Shown one piece after another: positions 34,258 to 43,144 of a stretch of 64,000 nt of DNA. The stretch's first letter is position 1. The number at the start of each line of letters is the position of its first letter. The DNA is from Desulfotruncus alcoholivorax DSM 16058 (GTDB taxonomy: Bacteria > Bacillota > Desulfotomaculia > Desulfotomaculales > Desulfallaceae). The DNA is taken from positions 124,001-188,000 of the forward strand of contig NZ_AUMW01000001.1 of NCBI RefSeq assembly GCF_000430885.1, written 5' to 3'. The position numbers and the translations under genes are program-made. Under the pieces are notes generated by a model. It was given only the letters and a program-made list of their open reading frames with translations, was not told where the DNA came from and did not search any database.

Positions 34258-34932
34258 TCAGGGCCGGCGTTGTTTAAGGTATAGCCATAAAGCGAGCACT
34301 CCCGCCGCCACCATCCTGCCCATTTTAATGCTAAAATTAAAATTAAATCGTACCCGCAGGGCTAATTGATCTTTAAACAGCGGCTGCACTTCCAATTCCG
34401 GCAAAGGGGCGGGTTTTTTAATCAAGCGATATATTTGAGAAGAAAGGTTGCTTTTGACAAACCATAAACCACCCACAGCCAAACCGGTTTGATCGGCTTC
34501 AAACAGGCTTATGCCTGTGCGCCAGGAAAACCTGTGCACGGTGATACCCTCCAGGAGATATTTATTGGCCGGTAAAGTGAGATGGTAAATTTTAACTGCC
34601 AGCTTGTATAGCTGGTAAGCCAGTTCGGGAGTTATGCGGTCTTTTTTACCGGACATGGTTTTTTTGCGTCCGGTAAATTTTGCGCGCAGCTTTAACACCG
34701 GTTTCAGGGTATGGTAGCCGAAACTGGCGGTAGACAGGCGAAGGTGAAATTTAATCAAGCCCCAAAGCAATTTTATTTGAACACCGGTGCCGGGATCAGA
34801 CAGGTCGACTGTACCGTCCGGTGCCTCTACATTACCTTTATCTAAAACGTACCTGATATTTACCTGAACGGGCGATATTAATGTCAATACCAGAAAAATC
34901 ACGGTAATTAGCAAAAAAGTCAACAGCCACAT
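34258..34932 (-). CDS. DUF2953 family protein (YtfI-like)
   Basis: About 224 residues. An N-terminal membrane span (WLLTFLLITVIFLVLTLI) leads into the DUF2953 domain (VQVNIRYVLDKGN, LKPVLKLRAKFTG, SWRTGISLFEADQTGLAVGGLWF) and a C-terminal hydrophobic segment. Start ATG 34932 has AAGGGG 6 nt upstream, so the longer reading to 35019 was rejected. It lies in the same order before gerW as ytfI before ytfJ in Bacillus. Role unknown, with a probable sporulation link. Confidence 0.85.
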   Translation of the reverse strand: MWLLTFLLITVIFLVLTLISPVQVNIRYVLDKGNVEAPDGTVDLSDPGTGVQIKLLWGLIKFHLRLSTASFGYHTLKPVLKLRAKFTGRKKTMSGKKDRITPELAYQLYKLAVKIYHLTLPANKYLLEGITVHRFSWRTGISLFEADQTGLAVGGLWFVKSNLSSQIYRLIKKPAPLPELEVQPLFKDQLALRVRFNFNFSIKMGRMVAAGVLALWLYLKQRRP

Positions 34933-35032
34933 ACTGAACCCCTTGCCGTATTTTGCCTGTGTATCAGGTAAAATATGCAGTGAAGATAAATGGGCTTTAT
35001 GGCCGTAGGAACGTCCCACAACCGGGTGCTAT

Positions 35033-35062
35033 AAAAAAACAGGCCTGATAAAACAGACCTGT
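35033..35062 (-). terminator. Terminator downstream of trpS
   Basis: ACAGGTCTG pairs with CAGGCCTGT (one G-T pair) around TTTTAT, followed on the minus strand by seven T. It is 155 nt past the trpS stop, with a dispersed repeat between. Confidence 0.8.
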
Positions 35063-35140
35063 AGTTTGTTGATCCAGTGGTTTTTTTCAGACCCAGTATA
35101 TAAGCATAATAATTTCGGCCCATATCGTCCGTCCTCAATA

Positions 35141-35175
35141 AGAGATTGCCGCGTCGCTTCGCTCCTCGCAATGAC
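35141..35175. repeat. Dispersed ATTGCGAGGAGC-type element (copy 2)
   Basis: GAGATTGCCGCGTCGCTTC followed by GCTCCTCGCAATGACA, closest to the family consensus. Its reverse strand would read LRGAKRRGNLL, a common spurious translation. Confidence 0.75.
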
Positions 35176-35216
35176 AAAAGCAGGGCGATGAAGACATAAC
35201 AACACAGCAAGTTTCT

Positions 35217-36194
35217 TTAGGCCGGGTTACAGTAATCCAGCCCTACGTTGCGCCTGGCTTTTTCTAAAAACGGAGCGGCTGCTTCCCTGGCCTTCCTGGC
35301 GCCTTTCTGCATCGTGGCCAACACGAATTGTTTATCTGCCACCAGTTTTTCCCGCTCTTTTCTATAGGGAGCAAAATATTCCCAGATCACGCCAAACAGC
35401 TCTTTCTTTACATCTCCATAGCGCAAACCGGGGGTAAGAAAACGTTCTTTAAGTTCCGCCCTCCCCTTTTCGTCTAAAAAGAGCGCATACAGATCAAACA
35501 ACGGGTTATTTTCCACAGGTTTTGGTTCATCCACCGGCGTGGAATCGGTCTTGATACTCATAACCTTCTTGTGCAAGGTCTTCTCATCAGCAAAAATTTC
35601 GATGGTATTGCCATAGGACTTGGACATTTTCTGGCCGTCAATGCCCGGAACCAGAGCAACGTCGTCTTCTATATCAGGTTCCGGGATTACAAAGGTTTCC
35701 CCGTAAATGTTGTTAAATCTGATAGCGATATCCCTGGCCACTTCCAGGTGCTGCTTTTGATCTTTGCCCACCGGGACCTTTTCCCCGCCGAAAAGCAGGA
35801 TATCCGCTGCCATCAGCACGGGGTAGGAAAACAAACCGTGGCTGGCCGGAATGCCTTTAGCTGTTTTATCTTTATAGGAGTGGCATCGTTCCAGCAGCCC
35901 CATGCTTGTAACATTGGAAAGCAGCCAGGTTAGCTCGGTAACTTCCGGCACATCCGACTGCACCCAAAATACTGATTTATCAGGATCAAGGCCAAGGGCA
36001 AGGAAATCACAGGCAGCATTAAAGGTCTGCTGCCGCAATATCCCGGCGTCAAAAACGGAAGTAAGGGCGTGGTAGTTGACCAGGAAACAAAACAGCTCGT
36101 TATTGGCCTGGTAATTGATCATTCTTTGCATCATTCCAAAATAATTACCCAGGTGCAGCGTGCCCGAGGGCTGAATACCCGATAAAATACGCAT
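35217..36194 (-). CDS. trpS: Tryptophanyl-tRNA synthetase
   Basis: Class I synthetase of 325 residues with the HIGH-like HLGN at 14-17 (SGTLHLGNYFG) and the KMSKS motif (QKMSKSYGNT, about 195). ATG 36194 is favoured over ATG 36197 because its gap from AAAGGAG is nearer the usual 7 nt. No T-box leader was seen upstream. It stands between an M50 protease gene and DUF2953. Confidence 0.96.
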   Translation of the reverse strand: MRILSGIQPSGTLHLGNYFGMMQRMINYQANNELFCFLVNYHALTSVFDAGILRQQTFNAACDFLALGLDPDKSVFWVQSDVPEVTELTWLLSNVTSMGLLERCHSYKDKTAKGIPASHGLFSYPVLMAADILLFGGEKVPVGKDQKQHLEVARDIAIRFNNIYGETFVIPEPDIEDDVALVPGIDGQKMSKSYGNTIEIFADEKTLHKKVMSIKTDSTPVDEPKPVENNPLFDLYALFLDEKGRAELKERFLTPGLRYGDVKKELFGVIWEYFAPYRKEREKLVADKQFVLATMQKGARKAREAAAPFLEKARRNVGLDYCNPA

Positions 36195-36242
36195 CATGTT
36201 TCTCCTTTGCTTTGTTATTGGTTGCTATTTCCTCGATAGCGG

Positions 36243-36276
36243 CATTCTGACTCCTGAATTCTGAATTCTGAATTCT
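36243..36276. repeat. Dispersed TTCTGAATTC element (copy D, partial)
   Basis: ATTCTGACTCCTGAATTCT followed by two more tandem GAATTCT units. It ends in the last codons of the M50 protease gene. The central CCGGTTCT core is missing. Confidence 0.6.
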
Positions 36277-36892
36277 AAAGTATTGTCGCCACAGCCATAA
36301 AGGCTTTGATGATTAAACTCACCAGCGGCCAGAGGATTCTCCCAAACACGCCGGTAAACATTAATAAAAGCAATATAATTGTACCATAGGTTTCCATACC
36401 GTAAATAAACCGGCTTTGACCGGGCAGCAATCCGGCCAGGATTTTCGAACCGTCCAGAGGCGGCACCGGTATCAGGTTAAAAATCGCCAGTACAACATTT
36501 ATCTGAAGAGAATAAAGCGCAATGTAATGAAAATAAACATTATATTTTGTTAGTCCTGTACCTAATAAAATTGCCGTTAGAAAAGCAAGAAGCAAGTTTG
36601 AGGCCGGCCCGGCCAAAGCCACCAGCAGCATGCCCCGGGACGGGTCGCCCCTCAGGTTATAGGGATTGACGGGAACAGGTTTGGCCCAGCCAAATTTAAA
36701 AAGCAGCAACATTAAAAAGCCTACCGGATCTATGTGGGCCAGCGGGTTTAGCGTTAAACGCCCCTGGTATCTGGCCGTGTGATCACCCAGCCGGTCGGCC
36801 GCCAATCCGTGAGCATACTCGTGCACGGTCAGGCCAATCAATATAGCCGGCAAAAGTAATAAAATATCTTGCAGGCTGGGAAAATTTAACAT
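36275..36892 (-). CDS. Site-2 protease family zinc metalloprotease (M50)
   Basis: A 205-residue integral membrane protein with HEYAH zinc motif (residues 24-28) in the first-second span region and the NLIPVPPLDGSKIL motif with the third metal-ligand Asp. This is the minimal YwhC-like form with no PDZ or CBS domain. ATG 36892 overlaps the stop of the large fusion gene by 7 nt with GGAGATG before it, so coupled translation is likely. The substrate is unknown. Confidence 0.9.
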   Translation of the reverse strand: MLNFPSLQDILLLLPAILIGLTVHEYAHGLAADRLGDHTARYQGRLTLNPLAHIDPVGFLMLLLFKFGWAKPVPVNPYNLRGDPSRGMLLVALAGPASNLLLAFLTAILLGTGLTKYNVYFHYIALYSLQINVVLAIFNLIPVPPLDGSKILAGLLPGQSRFIYGMETYGTIILLLLMFTGVFGRILWPLVSLIIKAFMAVATIL

Positions 36893-39528
36893 TTCGCATC
36901 TCCTTCAGCAAGCCGGGCCATATATTGGCGCACAAAATCTTTTTCTTGCTCTTCATTAATTATGTTTCCGTCCAATCGCTCCTGCCAGAGCGCGTCCAGT
37001 GTTTCCTTGAAAGCCGGACCCGGGCGGTAACCCAGGCTTTTAATATATTTTCCGTTTATAGAAGGCTTGCTATCCATTATGGTATTCAGCAGCTGTCTAA
37101 AACGGTCCTTGATCCAATCTTCTTCCAAAATAGCCAGCAGCATGGGGTATGATTCTCTGGGCATGGTCATAAGCTGTTTGGCCAGTTGGCTCACCTTTAC
37201 GTTTTCCGGTGATTTCCAAATCATAGCCACCGTTTCACGCCAGCCGTGCAGTGCCGCAAGAGCTTTTTCTGTTTGACGCCTGCTTAAATGATAGCGCTCG
37301 CAAATCTGCCCGGCCACTTCGGCACTGGACCAGTGTAACAGCGCAATGAAGTAGGGCAGCCATTTTTCATTGGACACCCAGAAACCCCATTTCTTTATCA
37401 GGTCTATCGAGCCGGGCAAATCCCTTAAAACCGGATCGACCTCCCAGTAATTAACTCCCGGAAAAATAAACAGCCACACTTTAAGTCCTTCAAGCCGCCT
37501 CAACATGCGGCTTGCTTCCTTTTCAACCAGAATATGCTTTAATTCCTCCCAAATTCTTTCGGGGGAAACCTTGGCCAAAACCCCTTGCCTTACCGCTTCC
37601 TTTAAAAAATTAAGTGTTTGCTGTTCAATTTCAAAATTATATCTTTGTTCGAAGCGGACTGCGCGGAGGATCCTAATAGGGTCTTCAATAAAGCTCAGGT
37701 TGTGCAAAATCCTGATTAAACCCTTGTCCAGGTCGTCACGCCCGTCAAAAAAATCAACAATGCTGCCGAATTTTTTATCATTTAAGCAAACCGCCATGGC
37801 ATTGATGGTAAAATCCCGGCGGTACAGATCCTGGTGCAGTGACGAGCTTTCAACCTGCGGCAGGGCGGCCGGATAGGCATAAAACTCCACCCTGGCTGTT
37901 GCAATATCTATTGTTAAATCATCTGAAAAAATAACTTGCGCCGTGCCAAATTGCCTGTATTTCCTTACTTTTACCTGGAAGGCCTCGCCTATAGCTTGGG
38001 CCAGCTTTATTCCGTCACCTTCCACCACCAGGTCGATGTCGATACTGTTTTGGCCCAGCATGATGTCCCTGATCATGCCGCCGGCGGCGTATACTTTATA
38101 ACCCAGGCCGTCTGCAATTTTTCCCGCTTCCTTCAGGAAACTCCAGACCGGGGGCGAAAGGTTGCGACGCATAATCCAACTGATGTTACGCCTGGAAACA
38201 TGGTTTCCGTTTTTATATACTATCCGGTGCCGGGACTGAATCTCTCCGTGCAGCGTGCGCAGCAGATCCGTCCGGGAAACAATACCGATCGGCCTGCCAT
38301 CGTCCTCAACAACAGGAACTCTGCCGATATCACGGTTGATCATCAACTCCTGGATCTCTGAAACCGGCATGTCGCTGGGAACTGATACCACCCTTACACT
38401 CATAAAGCCTTTTACCGGCGCGTGCCCCAATCCGTGATGATTGGCTTTTTCAACGTCACGGCGGGATATTACGCCGATTAGCTTTTCGTCTTTGACCACG
38501 GGCAAGCCTGTATGACCGTAACGCAGCATAATTTGACCCGCCTCGGCTATGCTCATTTCCGGGCCCACTGTTTTAACCGGTGAAGTCATTATGTCAGCCG
38601 CGCAAAGGGGCGGCCTGATATTGTTATAAATAATATCAAGCAGTTCCCAGGCCACTTCATCAAGATCGCCGTTTTTAACCGTTGCCGAAGCAGCCCCGGC
38701 ATGGCCTCCCCCTTTGAAATGCTTTAGTATTTCACCAACGTTGGCCTGGGGTATACTGCTCCTGCCGACTATATGAACACGGTCTTCCATTTCAACCAGC
38801 ACGAAAACAACATCCAGCCGCTCTATCTCGGAAATTGTATGGGTGACCATAGCCAGTCCAACTACGAACTCATCCGTTTTAGCACGGGATATCAACACTT
38901 TGACACCGTTAATCTGGTGTCTGTCTGCGTTAATAAGAAGGTTTTTAAGCAAGCTCTTTTGTTCCTCTGTCATGGGGCGCCCCAAGAATTCAGACACCAC
39001 CGCCAGGTTTGCCCCTGACTTTAACAGATAGGCTACCGCCTCAGCGTCCCGGGTGGTGGTATTGGTAAACATAAGTGATCCTGTATCACCGTATATCCCC
39101 AGACAAAATATAGTAGCTTCCAGTGGGGTAATGGGCAGGCCTGCTTCCCTTATTTTTTCCACCAGCAGGGTTACCGTTGCTCCCACATTCTCCGTCAGTT
39201 CCACCGATCCAGACAAGTCACCGTCGGCCCTGGGATGGTGGTCGTATATATGTATGTCGACACCGTTCTTTTTTGCGATTTCCCCGATGGGACCAACCCG
39301 GCGCGGGCTTTTGGTATCCACCAGAATGACCCGGTTAACTTTGTTCAGGTCGATTTGCTTGGCACTATAAAAGATGATGGCGTCTTTATGCAAAGAAAGA
39401 AATTCTTCCACATTCCTGGCAAGTTTCCCCGGCAAAACCATAGCTGCCTCGGGATATAGCTTTTGCGCTGCCACCATGGATGCAAGCCCGTCCATATCGG
39501 TGTTGGTATGGGTTGTAATAACGTCCAC
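36886..39528 (-). CDS. DHH phosphoesterase - CBS pair - tRNA nucleotidyltransferase fusion
   Basis: An 880-residue three-part protein. Residues 1-310 form a DHH/DHHA1 phosphoesterase (HTNTDMDGL, YDHHPRAD and GGGHAGAASATV motifs). Residues about 312-430 are two CBS domains, which usually bind adenosine ligands. Residues about 455-870 are a class II poly(A)/CCA polymerase with AAGGMIRDIMLGQNSIDIDLVVEGD at the catalytic site and a C-terminal RNA-binding helical region. It could add CCA or A to tRNA ends. GTG 39528 has GGAGGT 6 nt upstream. A dyad hairpin at 39588-39625 and an extended -10 (TGGTATAAT) precede it. Confidence 0.9.
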   Translation of the reverse strand: MDVITTHTNTDMDGLASMVAAQKLYPEAAMVLPGKLARNVEEFLSLHKDAIIFYSAKQIDLNKVNRVILVDTKSPRRVGPIGEIAKKNGVDIHIYDHHPRADGDLSGSVELTENVGATVTLLVEKIREAGLPITPLEATIFCLGIYGDTGSLMFTNTTTRDAEAVAYLLKSGANLAVVSEFLGRPMTEEQKSLLKNLLINADRHQINGVKVLISRAKTDEFVVGLAMVTHTISEIERLDVVFVLVEMEDRVHIVGRSSIPQANVGEILKHFKGGGHAGAASATVKNGDLDEVAWELLDIIYNNIRPPLCAADIMTSPVKTVGPEMSIAEAGQIMLRYGHTGLPVVKDEKLIGVISRRDVEKANHHGLGHAPVKGFMSVRVVSVPSDMPVSEIQELMINRDIGRVPVVEDDGRPIGIVSRTDLLRTLHGEIQSRHRIVYKNGNHVSRRNISWIMRRNLSPPVWSFLKEAGKIADGLGYKVYAAGGMIRDIMLGQNSIDIDLVVEGDGIKLAQAIGEAFQVKVRKYRQFGTAQVIFSDDLTIDIATARVEFYAYPAALPQVESSSLHQDLYRRDFTINAMAVCLNDKKFGSIVDFFDGRDDLDKGLIRILHNLSFIEDPIRILRAVRFEQRYNFEIEQQTLNFLKEAVRQGVLAKVSPERIWEELKHILVEKEASRMLRRLEGLKVWLFIFPGVNYWEVDPVLRDLPGSIDLIKKWGFWVSNEKWLPYFIALLHWSSAEVAGQICERYHLSRRQTEKALAALHGWRETVAMIWKSPENVKVSQLAKQLMTMPRESYPMLLAILEEDWIKDRFRQLLNTIMDSKPSINGKYIKSLGYRPGPAFKETLDALWQERLDGNIINEEQEKDFVRQYMARLAEGDAKC

Positions 39529-39587
39529 AATTTACCTCCGATATTCAACAAGATGCTACATTAGTTTAATATTATACCATAATTACA

Positions 39588-39625
39588 AATGCCCCGACAG
39601 GTAAATTTACAACCGTCAGGGCATT
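39588..39625. terminator. Possible terminator of lysA
   Basis: AATGCCCTGAC pairs with GTCGGGGCATT (one G-T pair) with a 16-nt loop on the minus strand. There is no long T-run, so confidence is moderate. Confidence 0.45.
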
Positions 39626-39641
39626 AGATTCGACAAGAAAC

Positions 39642-39702
39642 TGTCATTGCAGCAATCTCCCGGTATGAGATTGCCACGTCTTTTCAATCCTCATAATGAC
39701 AG
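39642..39702. repeat. Dispersed ATTGCGAGGAGC-type element (copy 3, diverged)
   Basis: CTGTCATTGC..GCAATCTCC and GAGATTGCCACGTC..CCTCATAATGACAG face each other, and the two ends are complementary (CTGTCATT / AATGACAG). It lies between lysA and the large fusion gene. Confidence 0.6.
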
Positions 39703-39730
39703 ACCAATCAATCCATTTAGGTGGTGCCGG

Positions 39731-41080
39731 TTATGCAGTGCCGGCCTCGGCCAGCTTAACCGTTCCTTTTTTCTTTAAACGGTCGGGAACCAGGTCATTT
39801 CTAAGTAAATCATCATAGGTTTCCCTGGCCACGATTACATCTGCTTCTCCTTCCCGCACCAACACCATGGCCGGGCGCGGCAACCGGTTGTAATTCATGG
39901 ACATGGAGTAGTTATACGCACCGGTGGCCGGCACAGCAAGTATGTCACCTGGCTGCAGGGTTGGCAATTCGATATCCCAGATGAGCATATCCCCTGATTC
40001 GCAGCACTTGCCGGCAATCGATACTTTTTCCACGGCTGCTTCGGCAGCCCGGTTGGCGATGATGGCCTCATACCTGGCCTGATACATGGCCGGCCTGGGG
40101 TTGTCGCCCATACCTCCGTCCACAGCCACATACTTACGCACCCCCGGGATGTCTTTAATTGCCCCCACCGTGTAAAGGGTGGTTCCGGCCGGGCCGCTGA
40201 TGGACCGGCCTGGTTCCACCATAATCCTGGGCACGGGCAGGTGGTGTTTTTCAGATAATTCTTTTACTGCCCGGGCCACCGTATCGGCATATTTTTCCAC
40301 TGACTGCGGCTCATCACCCGGGGCGTAATAAATGCCCAACCCGCCCCCAAGGTTCATTTCACCGGGAGCCCAACCGGTTTCATCTTTGACCTCTTTGGCA
40401 AAGGACATCATTACTTCGGCAGCGTGGGCATAGGATTCCAGTTCAAAAATCTGAGAACCAATATGACAATGGAACCCGGTCAACTTAACATTTTCCAGCC
40501 CCAGGGCTGTTTTTACAGCTTTCATGGCCTGGCCGTTTTCTATTGCCATGCCAAACTTGCTGTCTACCTGTCCTGTCCTGATATATTCGTGGGTGTGGGC
40601 CTCCACTCCCGGCGTCAGCCGCAATAACACGCGGGGTTTGGCTCCGGCTTCTCCTGCCAGGCGGTTTAACGTTGCCAGTTCGTGTAAATTGTCAGCTATG
40701 ATGCGACCAACTTTAAAATCCAGAGCCATTTTTAATTCGGACTCGGTTTTATTGTTGCCGTGAAAAAACACCCGATCCATGGGAAACCTGGCTTTCCAGG
40801 CTGTATATAGCTCTCCTCCGGAAACCACGTCCAGACTCAATCCTTCATCCGCGATAATATGGCAGATAGCCAGGGTCAGCAGCGTTTTTCCAGCATAAAT
40901 AACGATGCCGTCATATTTGTCGGTAAACGCCCGGTAATAATTGCGGCAATTTTGACGGAATTGCTTTTCGTCCAAAACATACAAGGGTGTGCCGAAACGC
41001 CTGGCCAGATCTACAGCATCACACCCACCGATTTCAAGGTGTCCCTGATCATTAATTTTCATCGTTCCCTGCAATTTCAT
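39731..41080 (-). CDS. lysA: Diaminopimelate decarboxylase
   Basis: Makes L-lysine from meso-diaminopimelate, the last step of the pathway. The 449 residues carry the PLP-binding YAGKTLLT (Lys), the HCHIGSQI motif, GGGLGI and the EPGRSISGPAG phosphate-binding loop; the C-terminal region has CCESGDM. The first ATG with a good ribosome site is 41080 (GGAGG, 10 nt upstream). A reading starting at 41155 would extend into the lysine riboswitch leader and was rejected. Confidence 0.96.
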   Translation of the reverse strand: MKLQGTMKINDQGHLEIGGCDAVDLARRFGTPLYVLDEKQFRQNCRNYYRAFTDKYDGIVIYAGKTLLTLAICHIIADEGLSLDVVSGGELYTAWKARFPMDRVFFHGNNKTESELKMALDFKVGRIIADNLHELATLNRLAGEAGAKPRVLLRLTPGVEAHTHEYIRTGQVDSKFGMAIENGQAMKAVKTALGLENVKLTGFHCHIGSQIFELESYAHAAEVMMSFAKEVKDETGWAPGEMNLGGGLGIYYAPGDEPQSVEKYADTVARAVKELSEKHHLPVPRIMVEPGRSISGPAGTTLYTVGAIKDIPGVRKYVAVDGGMGDNPRPAMYQARYEAIIANRAAEAAVEKVSIAGKCCESGDMLIWDIELPTLQPGDILAVPATGAYNYSMSMNYNRLPRPAMVLVREGEADVIVARETYDDLLRNDLVPDRLKKKGTVKLAEAGTA

Positions 41081-41123
41081 CAGTTTCATGCCTCCATTCA
41101 ATAACATCATTATGCAGCAGCAA

Positions 41124-41199
41124 ATAAAAAAGCCTCCGTCCCAAATTGGGGACATCCCTCGAAGAGGTGTATCCCCTTTCTTTTAAGGAGCGAAAGGCT
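41124..41199 (-). terminator. Intrinsic terminator of the lysine riboswitch
   Basis: An outer stem AGCCT/AGGCT followed by TTTTTTATTT encloses an inner hairpin, GGGGATACACCTC against GAGGGATGTCCCC with a TTCG loop (11 of 13 pairs). It ends 44 nt before the lysA start, consistent with transcription control by the riboswitch. Confidence 0.75.
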
Positions 41200-41220
41200 A
41201 CCGTTCTTTAACGCATTCCT

Positions 41221-41420
41221 TGCTCTCCTCGGTGAATAGCTCTCCACCCGGAATAATAAGCCGGGTGACAGTCCGGCGCCTGTTTGACGCCGTCCCAGCC
41301 CGGCATCTACGGGGTTTAGCCGGACTTCGGCGGTTCGCCCTTTCATTACGGGTCATCGCATTCCCGGGCCTCACCGGTAATTACTTATGCAAACCGCACC
41401 TCTACTCTCCCCTGTTGGAG
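41221..41420 (-). ncRNA. Lysine riboswitch upstream of lysA
   Basis: The minus strand shows the L-box signatures in order: AGAGGTGCGG (41403-41394), ATAAGTAA (41388-41381), a GAAAGGGCGAACCGCCGAAG core, the GGCTGGGACGGC arm, a CCGG/GGACTGTCACCCGG arm and the closing GGAGAGCTATTCACCG. It is followed by a terminator and then by lysA, so lysine binding should end transcription. The 5' and 3' limits are approximate. Confidence 0.9.
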
Positions 41421-41427
41421 AATAGTT

Positions 41428-41471
41428 ATTATATTTTGCACATTTTAACACAAACAATTAACACTCGTCAA
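41428..41471 (-). promoter_or_regulatory. Promoter(s) of the lysA riboswitch transcript
   Basis: Two overlapping sigma-A-like pairs on the minus strand: TTGACG (41471-41466) with TAAAAT (41447-41442), 18 bp apart, and TTGTTT (41457-41452) with TATAAT (41433-41428), 18 bp apart. The second would start just ahead of the riboswitch. Confidence 0.6.
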
Positions 41472-41484
41472 TTTAAAAGAGGTT

Positions 41485-41514
41485 GAGATTGCCACGTCGC
41501 TTACCCTCGCAATA
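41485..41514. repeat. Dispersed ATTGCGAGGAGC-type element (copy 4, short)
   Basis: GAGATTGCCACGTCGCTTAC followed by CCTCGCAATAC. It lies between the lysA promoter and the trpB-like terminator. Confidence 0.6.
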
Positions 41515-41515
41515 C

Positions 41516-41540
41516 AAAAAAAGGGCGGTATAACCACCCT
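41516..41540 (-). terminator. Terminator of the trpB-like gene
   Basis: GGGTGG pairs with CCGCCC (one T-G pair) around TTATA, followed on the minus strand by eight T. Confidence 0.8.
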
Positions 41541-41637
41541 GGAATGTCTGCAAGCGTATTGCTTGTCACTGCATTCACAGCTAAGCAATCTCTAGCGCCA
41601 AGTAATCTTAGTAATGATTCAGTATCTGTAACATCTT

Positions 41638-41702
41638 AGGAGTCAGAATGAGAGAACCGGCTCAGGGCATTGGCGAATTCTGACTCCTTAAATTCTGAAT
41701 AC
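41638..41702. repeat. Dispersed TTCTGAATTC element (copy E)
   Basis: GGAGTCAGAATGAGAGAACC followed by CGAATTCTGACTCCTTAAATTC, in the orientation of copies B and F. It sits directly after the trpB-like stop codon. Confidence 0.75.
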
Positions 41703-41707
41703 TTTAA

Positions 41708-43063
41708 TTAAATCTTGGGCAGGTTGCTTAAGGACTTGGCTAAAATATCTTCGGGAAGCGGGTAGTCTTCAAGTTTTCCCGCCATATAAGCATCATAAGA
41801 AGGAAGGTCGAGCAGCCCGTGCCCGCTTAAATTAAACAGGATGGTCTTTGCTTCCCCCGCCTCCCGCGCCGCCAGCGCTTCATTAATGGCACATTGAATG
41901 GCATGGGATGATTCAGGCGCAGGTACGATCCCCTCACACCTGGCAAACAAAATCGCACCTTCAAAAACAGCTGTCTGCCCCAGGGAGGTGGCTTCAATTA
42001 TGCCGTCATGCAACAACTGGCTTACCAGCGGCGAGTCGCCGTGGTAACGTAAACCGCCGGAGTGAATGCCCGGAGGCATAAACTCGGATCCAAGGGTATA
42101 CATGTACAAAAGTGGCGTAAGACCGGCCACATCGCCAAAGTCGTAGCCAAACTGTCCCCGGGTCAGAGTCGGGCAGGCGGACGGCTCAGCCGCGATCAAC
42201 CTGATTTTGGCCCCGCGTGTAATTTTATCATAAACAAAGGGGAAGGCCATACCGCCGAAGTTGCTGCCGCCGCCGCAGCAGGCAATCACGATGTCGGGGT
42301 ATTCCCCGGCCTTGGCCATTTGCTCTTTAGCTTCCAGCCCGATCACAGTTTGGTGTAGCAGCACGTGGTTTAACACGCTGCCCAGGGCGTAATTGGTGTC
42401 GTCACGCTGGGCGGCAACTTCCACCGCCTCACTGATGGCTATTCCCAGGCTGCCCGGCGAATCGGGGTCCGCAGCCAGCACCCTGCGCCCGGCTTCAGTT
42501 TCATTGCTGGGGCTGGGGACGACCGAAGAGCCAAAAATTTGCATCACCGACCGGCGATATGGTTTTTGGTTATAACTGACCTTGACCATGTAAACCTTGC
42601 ATTCCATATTGAAGAAATTACAGGCCTGGCTTAAAGCCATACCCCACTGGCCCGCGCCGGTTTCGGTGGTTAACTTGGTAATACCTTCCTGCTTGTTGTA
42701 ATAAGCCTGGGGCACGGCTGTGTTCAGCTTGTGACTGCCCGGAGGGCTTGCACCCTCATATTTGTAGTAAATCTTGGCCGGAGTGTCCAGTGCTTTTTCC
42801 AGGCGCCTGGCCCGGCACAGCGGCGTGGGGCGCCAAAGCCTGTAGATTTCACGCACCTCGTCGGGTATTTCAATCCAACGTTCCTGGCTTACCTCCTGCT
42901 TGATCAGCTCCATGGGGAATATTGCTGAAAGATCTTGTGGTCCCACCGGTTCCTTGGTGGCAGGGTGAAGTGGCGGTTTTGGCAAATTCGGCATGTCCGC
43001 CATAATGTTGTACCATTTTTCGGGCATTTCTTTTTCGGAGAGTAGAATTTTTATATCACTCAT
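41708..43063 (-). CDS. TrpB-like pyridoxal-phosphate enzyme (TrpB2 class)
   Basis: A 451-residue tryptophan synthase beta homologue of the long TrpB2 type. It has [15 protein letters not shown], the PLP lysine in [17 protein letters not shown] and the phosphate-binding GGGSNFGG loop. The N-terminal [20 protein letters not shown] region is characteristic of TrpB2. No trpA or other trp gene is near. The enzyme may make tryptophan from serine and indole, salvage indole, or do other chemistry. ATG 43063 and GTG 43069 are both reasonable starts. Confidence 0.88.
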   Translation of the reverse strand: MSDIKILLSEKEMPEKWYNIMADMPNLPKPPLHPATKEPVGPQDLSAIFPMELIKQEVSQERWIEIPDEVREIYRLWRPTPLCRARRLEKALDTPAKIYYKYEGASPPGSHKLNTAVPQAYYNKQEGITKLTTETGAGQWGMALSQACNFFNMECKVYMVKVSYNQKPYRRSVMQIFGSSVVPSPSNETEAGRRVLAADPDSPGSLGIAISEAVEVAAQRDDTNYALGSVLNHVLLHQTVIGLEAKEQMAKAGEYPDIVIACCGGGSNFGGMAFPFVYDKITRGAKIRLIAAEPSACPTLTRGQFGYDFGDVAGLTPLLYMYTLGSEFMPPGIHSGGLRYHGDSPLVSQLLHDGIIEATSLGQTAVFEGAILFARCEGIVPAPESSHAIQCAINEALAAREAGEAKTILFNLSGHGLLDLPSYDAYMAGKLEDYPLPEDILAKSLSNLPKI

Positions 43064-43144
43064 CTCCACTCAGACTCCTCTCTACTCAGGTTTAAAAATC
43101 ATAAACCCATTGTAGACCACGTAAAATTTTTGTGCAAGAATGTC

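Noticed and set aside
36198-36274. T-box leader for trpS
   Set aside because: No TGGnACCGCG-type specifier or antiterminator signature was found in the short gap, which is filled by a dispersed repeat.
41110-41346. Minus-strand reading frame ahead of lysA
   Set aside because: It covers the lysine riboswitch and terminator, so it is a leader RNA rather than a protein gene.
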